The notes beneath the pieces were generated by a model that was not told the origin of the DNA, did no database searches, and saw only the letters and a program-made list of their open reading frames with translations. Positions 63,001 to 64,000 of a stretch of DNA of 64,000 nucleotides are shown one piece after another. The translations under genes and the position numbers were made by a program. Positions within the stretch are counted from its first letter, which is position 1. Every line of letters begins with the position of its first letter. Source of the DNA: Flavobacterium azooxidireducens (GTDB taxonomy: Bacteria > Bacteroidota > Bacteroidia > Flavobacteriales > Flavobacteriaceae); NCBI RefSeq assembly GCF_023195775.1, contig NZ_CP096205.1:2606001-2670000 (forward strand), in the 5' to 3' direction.

Positions 63001-64000
63001 TAACTTCAGTTACTATTGCAGGTCAAGGAACTTTTACAATAAATGTAACAACAGGAGCAATAGATTTTACTCCAGAAGTTGCTTTCACAGGAACAACTGT
63101 TAGTTATGTAATAGCTGATACAGAAGGAAATTATTCTTCACCTGCTGTTTTAACAATTACAGTTTGTCCAGCACCAAGTATCCAAATCACAAAAGATGGA
63201 ACTTACTTTGATGCAGATGCCAATGGCGTAACCAATGTAGGCGACGAAGTACGTTATACCTTCGTAGTAACCAACACCGGAAACGTTCCATTAACCAATA
63301 TCATTGTAAGCGATAACAATGCGGTAGTAAGTGGCGGCCCAATTGACTTAGGAGTAGGTCAGTCAGACAACACAACATTCACAGCAGTTCACGTTATCAC
63401 GCAAGCAGATATCGATGCAGGTTATGTGTATAACTTAGCCATCGCCACAGGTCAAGACCCAGATGGCGAAGATGTAACCGACACATCCACCGATCCAACC
63501 CCATGTGCAACATGTCCGGTAGATCCAGGTTGTCCGGATTGTACTATTACACCAATCAACGCACCAAGTATCCAAATCACAAAAGATGGAACTTACTTTG
63601 ATGCAGATGCCAATGGCGTAACCAATGTAGGCGACGAAGTACGTTATACCTTCGTAGTAACCAACACCGGAAACGTTCCATTAACCAATATCATTGTAAG
63701 CGATAACAATGCGGTAGTAAGTGGCGGCCCAATTGACTTAGGAGTAGGTCAGTCAGACAACACAACATTCACAGCAGTTCACGTTATCACGCAAGCAGAT
63801 ATCGATGCAGGTTATGTGTATAACTTAGCCATCGCCACAGGTCAAGACCCAGATGGCGAAGATGTAACCGACACATCCACCGATCCAACCCCATGTGCAA
63901 CATGTCCGGTAGATCCAGGTTGTCCTGATTGTACTATTACACCAATCAACGCACCAAGTATCCAAATCACAAAAGATGGAACTTACTTTGATGCAGATGC
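57009..64000 (+). CDS. Giant secreted adhesin-like protein (RCC1-like, TSP3, DUF7507 repeats), 3' end outside window
   Basis: Open from the ATG at 57009 to the window edge, over 2330 residues. An in-frame ATG at 57111 begins a complete signal peptide (MKKNKNLEKACVLKYAFF then ALNIQTATAQN); the segment before it (57009-57110) is itself hydrophobic, so the true start is uncertain. Regions in order: RCC1-like propeller (about residues 90-520, with YLGDGTATAS and YAWGVNSSYMLG); Ig/PKD-like segments; four thrombospondin type-3 calcium-binding stretches near residues 1000, 1200, 1400 and 1620 (for example DSDGDGVSDYCDLDSDNDG); a DUF6923-like propeller (about 1690-1950); and then DUF7507-type 130-residue repeats from about 2054. 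It is a likely cell-surface or type IX-secreted adhesin. The sorting domain, if any, is beyond the window. Confidence 0.85.
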   Translation, partial: METKITVLILISLSVIVLLLLLVKISDINHNCIDMKKNKNLEKACVLKYAFFLKAILSLLFALNIQTATAQNCTPPPVGCSNVDFSNSFLDSSNPSTLEYDNIVSSYHGTISRQTDGKVLVWGEGMASDGTSHVLIPTEVNSTNYPGLTGSVLRFTVGSNGITKTQHAVLTTTGLFVWGTTDVLVSSSIKNTNAFGPITVNGNSTGLPPGVSPGDVKMLFGSFATLVITTCNGNVWVLSFRGNKNGDNTIDNAENNLVWHKVKINDTTDLTNVVAARGVAFGLMALTSNGQIYTWGTSCYLGDGTATASRTYATQMTLPALPAGVVPKMIGMQEDGINISNFSDTTPLDLSYYLLASNGSLYTLGDNTRKQLGNFSTVDSTTWVRAQSSSGIDFTNIVWFSPIEHDRCGSNVGPAINVITTAGELYAWGVNSSYMLGLPVSSTDSSGSGYSAAGLYDPTLMPGSLSATDKILAVETGGHTTIAIKQCTSQFGYVGHRTMGSMGDGNSGSAHENIYNFSDTAVLNLCGATTKPEVQNIVRDCSSNTVDLSAAYLGGSNLPANTQLVWYTSPLRIEGTLVADPSSVGLGNYYAFYESSVGNCSTPPASNVVSVTAATCISVVSDISCSNNGTFDDATDDFMIFQLDPATSSNYTVTATFGGSPVTITTMDDGASTNVFGGVPTYFKIPNGTLGAGDFTIIITPIAGPTETLTVTNTGTCSVECVTASTGNVIRHTFYSPYLTTELNASAIVPKFDEGTNRQLTSVKVDYGINFFGNLRIAVENATGANYRFRNFAFVQFDIAGNSFTNTTDILTNPDYPGFTLYPFGTTVLPFDQTYQNSVTYTTAADLANYVGSGTLTNNIQTAIGFSGTGGAVTSSSTRAMYFYTVEYTYNCINPIVAVDDTYGPVASSSSPTTIGNVYENDTLNGIAVVPSEVTLTSTPTPQLSINPTTGEVTIAANTPPGTYTINYTICEYANPTNCDTATVTVTVFDPCAITASNPDSDGDGVSDYCDLDSDNDGILDTEEGFICLTNVSTVNNAPSSISFDGLTISYAADGTANTYTAPGVGFAGLEPEQGVTIDYNFSPSVIDMKIWVTDIDNQEFMKINYYDQNNNRIPDLRPYITENVGNPKNIYIDADYGLLIDPLVFQGAASLDNYVEITTPFFVSRVEITHNNVKANGNPYQVTSSTPEIYIKGLCYYLDTDGDGIPDYLDLDSDNDGCPDAVEYYGSLGAVGTDGNDYYGNGNPPATNPNGTVIGASYTGNYTNALTATQIIVDSHPNNVSTNLGSTVTFSASATGINTNTFNLGTPNYTIPPATNSTAGLLFQWQVSTDGGSSWVNVSNGGQYSGATTNSLTISNASLSQNGYQFQVIVSHAMHVCTTISNSATLAVVDPCLITASNPDTDGDGISDFCDDDDDNDGILDTDECSNTYNDMLAAFSSGQAIDIVPSHFGLALNQKNQNVTQDLSHLYGYPSNSGAVIISITNASVHPTSDAWWTKNGEAPSVWNVTGAMSAFVVMSHDTRYYANDSKTFHIYDSTNVIPVTTPGFENQLPVVGQWDTNESSTQKTLINLDNNSATEEFTNWRFINMNFGAKSFGFSTTVSFADPTYAVNMYLECDYDMDGIPNRLDLDSDNDGCSDANEYYNSSTADGGDDGVYGVGTPSVDANGQVTTASYIGDYANAIDDAVATACVNLPPFDCEDGLGYIITNSNTSGAQINYISGLQSFNLTTATVTLIDNQLIDHPTHRFVNAIGYNVVDNYLYGIRQYTNEVVRIGSDGNVQILPTVGSVLNPAIRYESGDVSPDGILFAYSTDSARMYSINLNTAAADYLTPVQRTSTSSGLAFDDFAFSPIDGMVYGVTRGSASRLFRFNPTTNTFTNIGGISGLASTDGVTYGTAFMDNLGNLFFANNVSGNTYRIATPHLATGNVAATMLTDLNVTPGDGARCPNQAVDPVAVADTGCANPSGTTSFVVATNDNVGSYPINPLSTQFIDPVSSAQVTSVTIAGQGTFTINVTTGAIDFTPEVAFTGTTVSYVIADTEGNYSSPAVLTITVCPAPSIQITKDGTYFDADANGVTNVGDEVRYTFVVTNTGNVPLTNIIVSDNNAVVSGGPIDLGVGQSDNTTFTAVHVITQADIDAGYVYNLAIATGQDPDGEDVTDTSTDPTPCATCPVDPGCPDCTITPINAPSIQITKDGTYFDADANGVTNVGDEVRYTFVVTNTGNVPLTNIIVSDNNAVVSGGPIDLGVGQSDNTTFTAVHVITQADIDAGYVYNLAIATGQDPDGEDVTDTSTDPTPCATCPVDPGCPDCTITPINAPSIQITKDGTYFDAD
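63171..64000 (+). repeat. Near-identical 390-bp tandem repeats in the adhesin gene
   Basis: Units start at 63171, 63561 and 63951 (the last cut by the window). The first two are 390 bp (130 codons) and identical in the parts I compared, apart from G63536 against T63926. Each codes for a DUF7507-like domain starting APSIQITKDGTYFDADANG and ending with a Cys-rich PCATCPVDPGCPDCTI linker. They are richer in GC than the preceding gene sequence. Confidence 0.9.

Noticed and set aside
63171-64000. CRISPR-like repetition
   Set aside because: The repeats are 390 bp, in frame and protein-coding, with no short spacers.

Overview
The window looks like a chromosomal segment of a Flavobacterium-like member of the Flavobacteriaceae (Bacteroidota). 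The DNA is AT-rich. Promoters follow the Bacteroidota pattern of TTG about 19-23 bases before TAnnTTTG, and many starts lack a Shine-Dalgarno sequence. The gene set is typical of the family: SBBP-repeat and DUF7507-type secreted proteins, DUF6452/DUF6048 next to rlmD, OstA-like protein, CCC-motif and DUF2752 membrane proteins, GH97 and a PycTM-type protein. I see no rRNA, insertion sequence, prophage or CRISPR array.

Layout. 1-3.4 kb: 5' part of a large secreted seven-bladed propeller/Ig-like protein (minus strand). 3.5-9.4 kb: a B12-binding-type radical SAM protein, then a three-gene acyl-CoA (probably propionyl-CoA) carboxylase operon. 9.5-14.3 kb (minus): DUF465, a small secreted protein, rimO, a FadL-like outer-membrane protein and an unusual Trp/Gly/Asn-rich lipoprotein. 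14.4-16.5 kb: proS, two tRNA-Glu genes and rpsT. 16.6-25.7 kb: PAS histidine kinase with CheY-like regulator, thrC, rlmD with DUF6452/DUF6048, two paralogous lipoproteins and a DASS transporter. 25.9-35.9 kb: ornithine aminotransferase, small membrane proteins, Smr protein, duplicated-domain lipoprotein, GH97 glucosidase, cysteine desulfurase, pyrD and a LysE-type exporter. 36.0-45.5 kb (all minus): DUF349 protein, aroE, two tandem DUF368 (PopT-type) genes, TPR protein, class-III aminotransferase and OstA-like protein. 45.7-52.7 kb: a small membrane protein and lipoprotein, then the most unusual cluster: PAP2 phosphatase, a 1242-residue metallophosphoesterase/kinase-like/beta-barrel fusion and, divergently, an HD-domain protein fused to a Pycsar-type membrane effector domain. 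53.0-56.5 kb: a GAF-domain protein and a membrane-bound AraC-type regulator. 57.0-64.0 kb: the start of a giant adhesin-like protein that ends in near-identical 390-bp tandem repeats running off the window.

How the genes fit together. Most genes are housekeeping: translation (proS, tRNA-Glu, rpsT, rimO, rlmD), amino-acid and pyrimidine metabolism (thrC, rocD, aroE, pyrD) and envelope biogenesis (OstA-like, DUF368 carrier recycling, FadL-like protein, PAP2). The accessory interest lies in three places. First, the 46.9-52.7 kb phospho-chemistry and Pycsar-like cluster. Second, a family of structured intergenic repeats, seen twice (38.2 and 52.9 kb), each in sense orientation behind a gene. Third, the cell-surface proteins at both ends of the window. 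Short word-like intergenic repeats (31.9, 34.3, 38.3, 42.6 and 43.9 kb) recur between genes and are not explained by known features.
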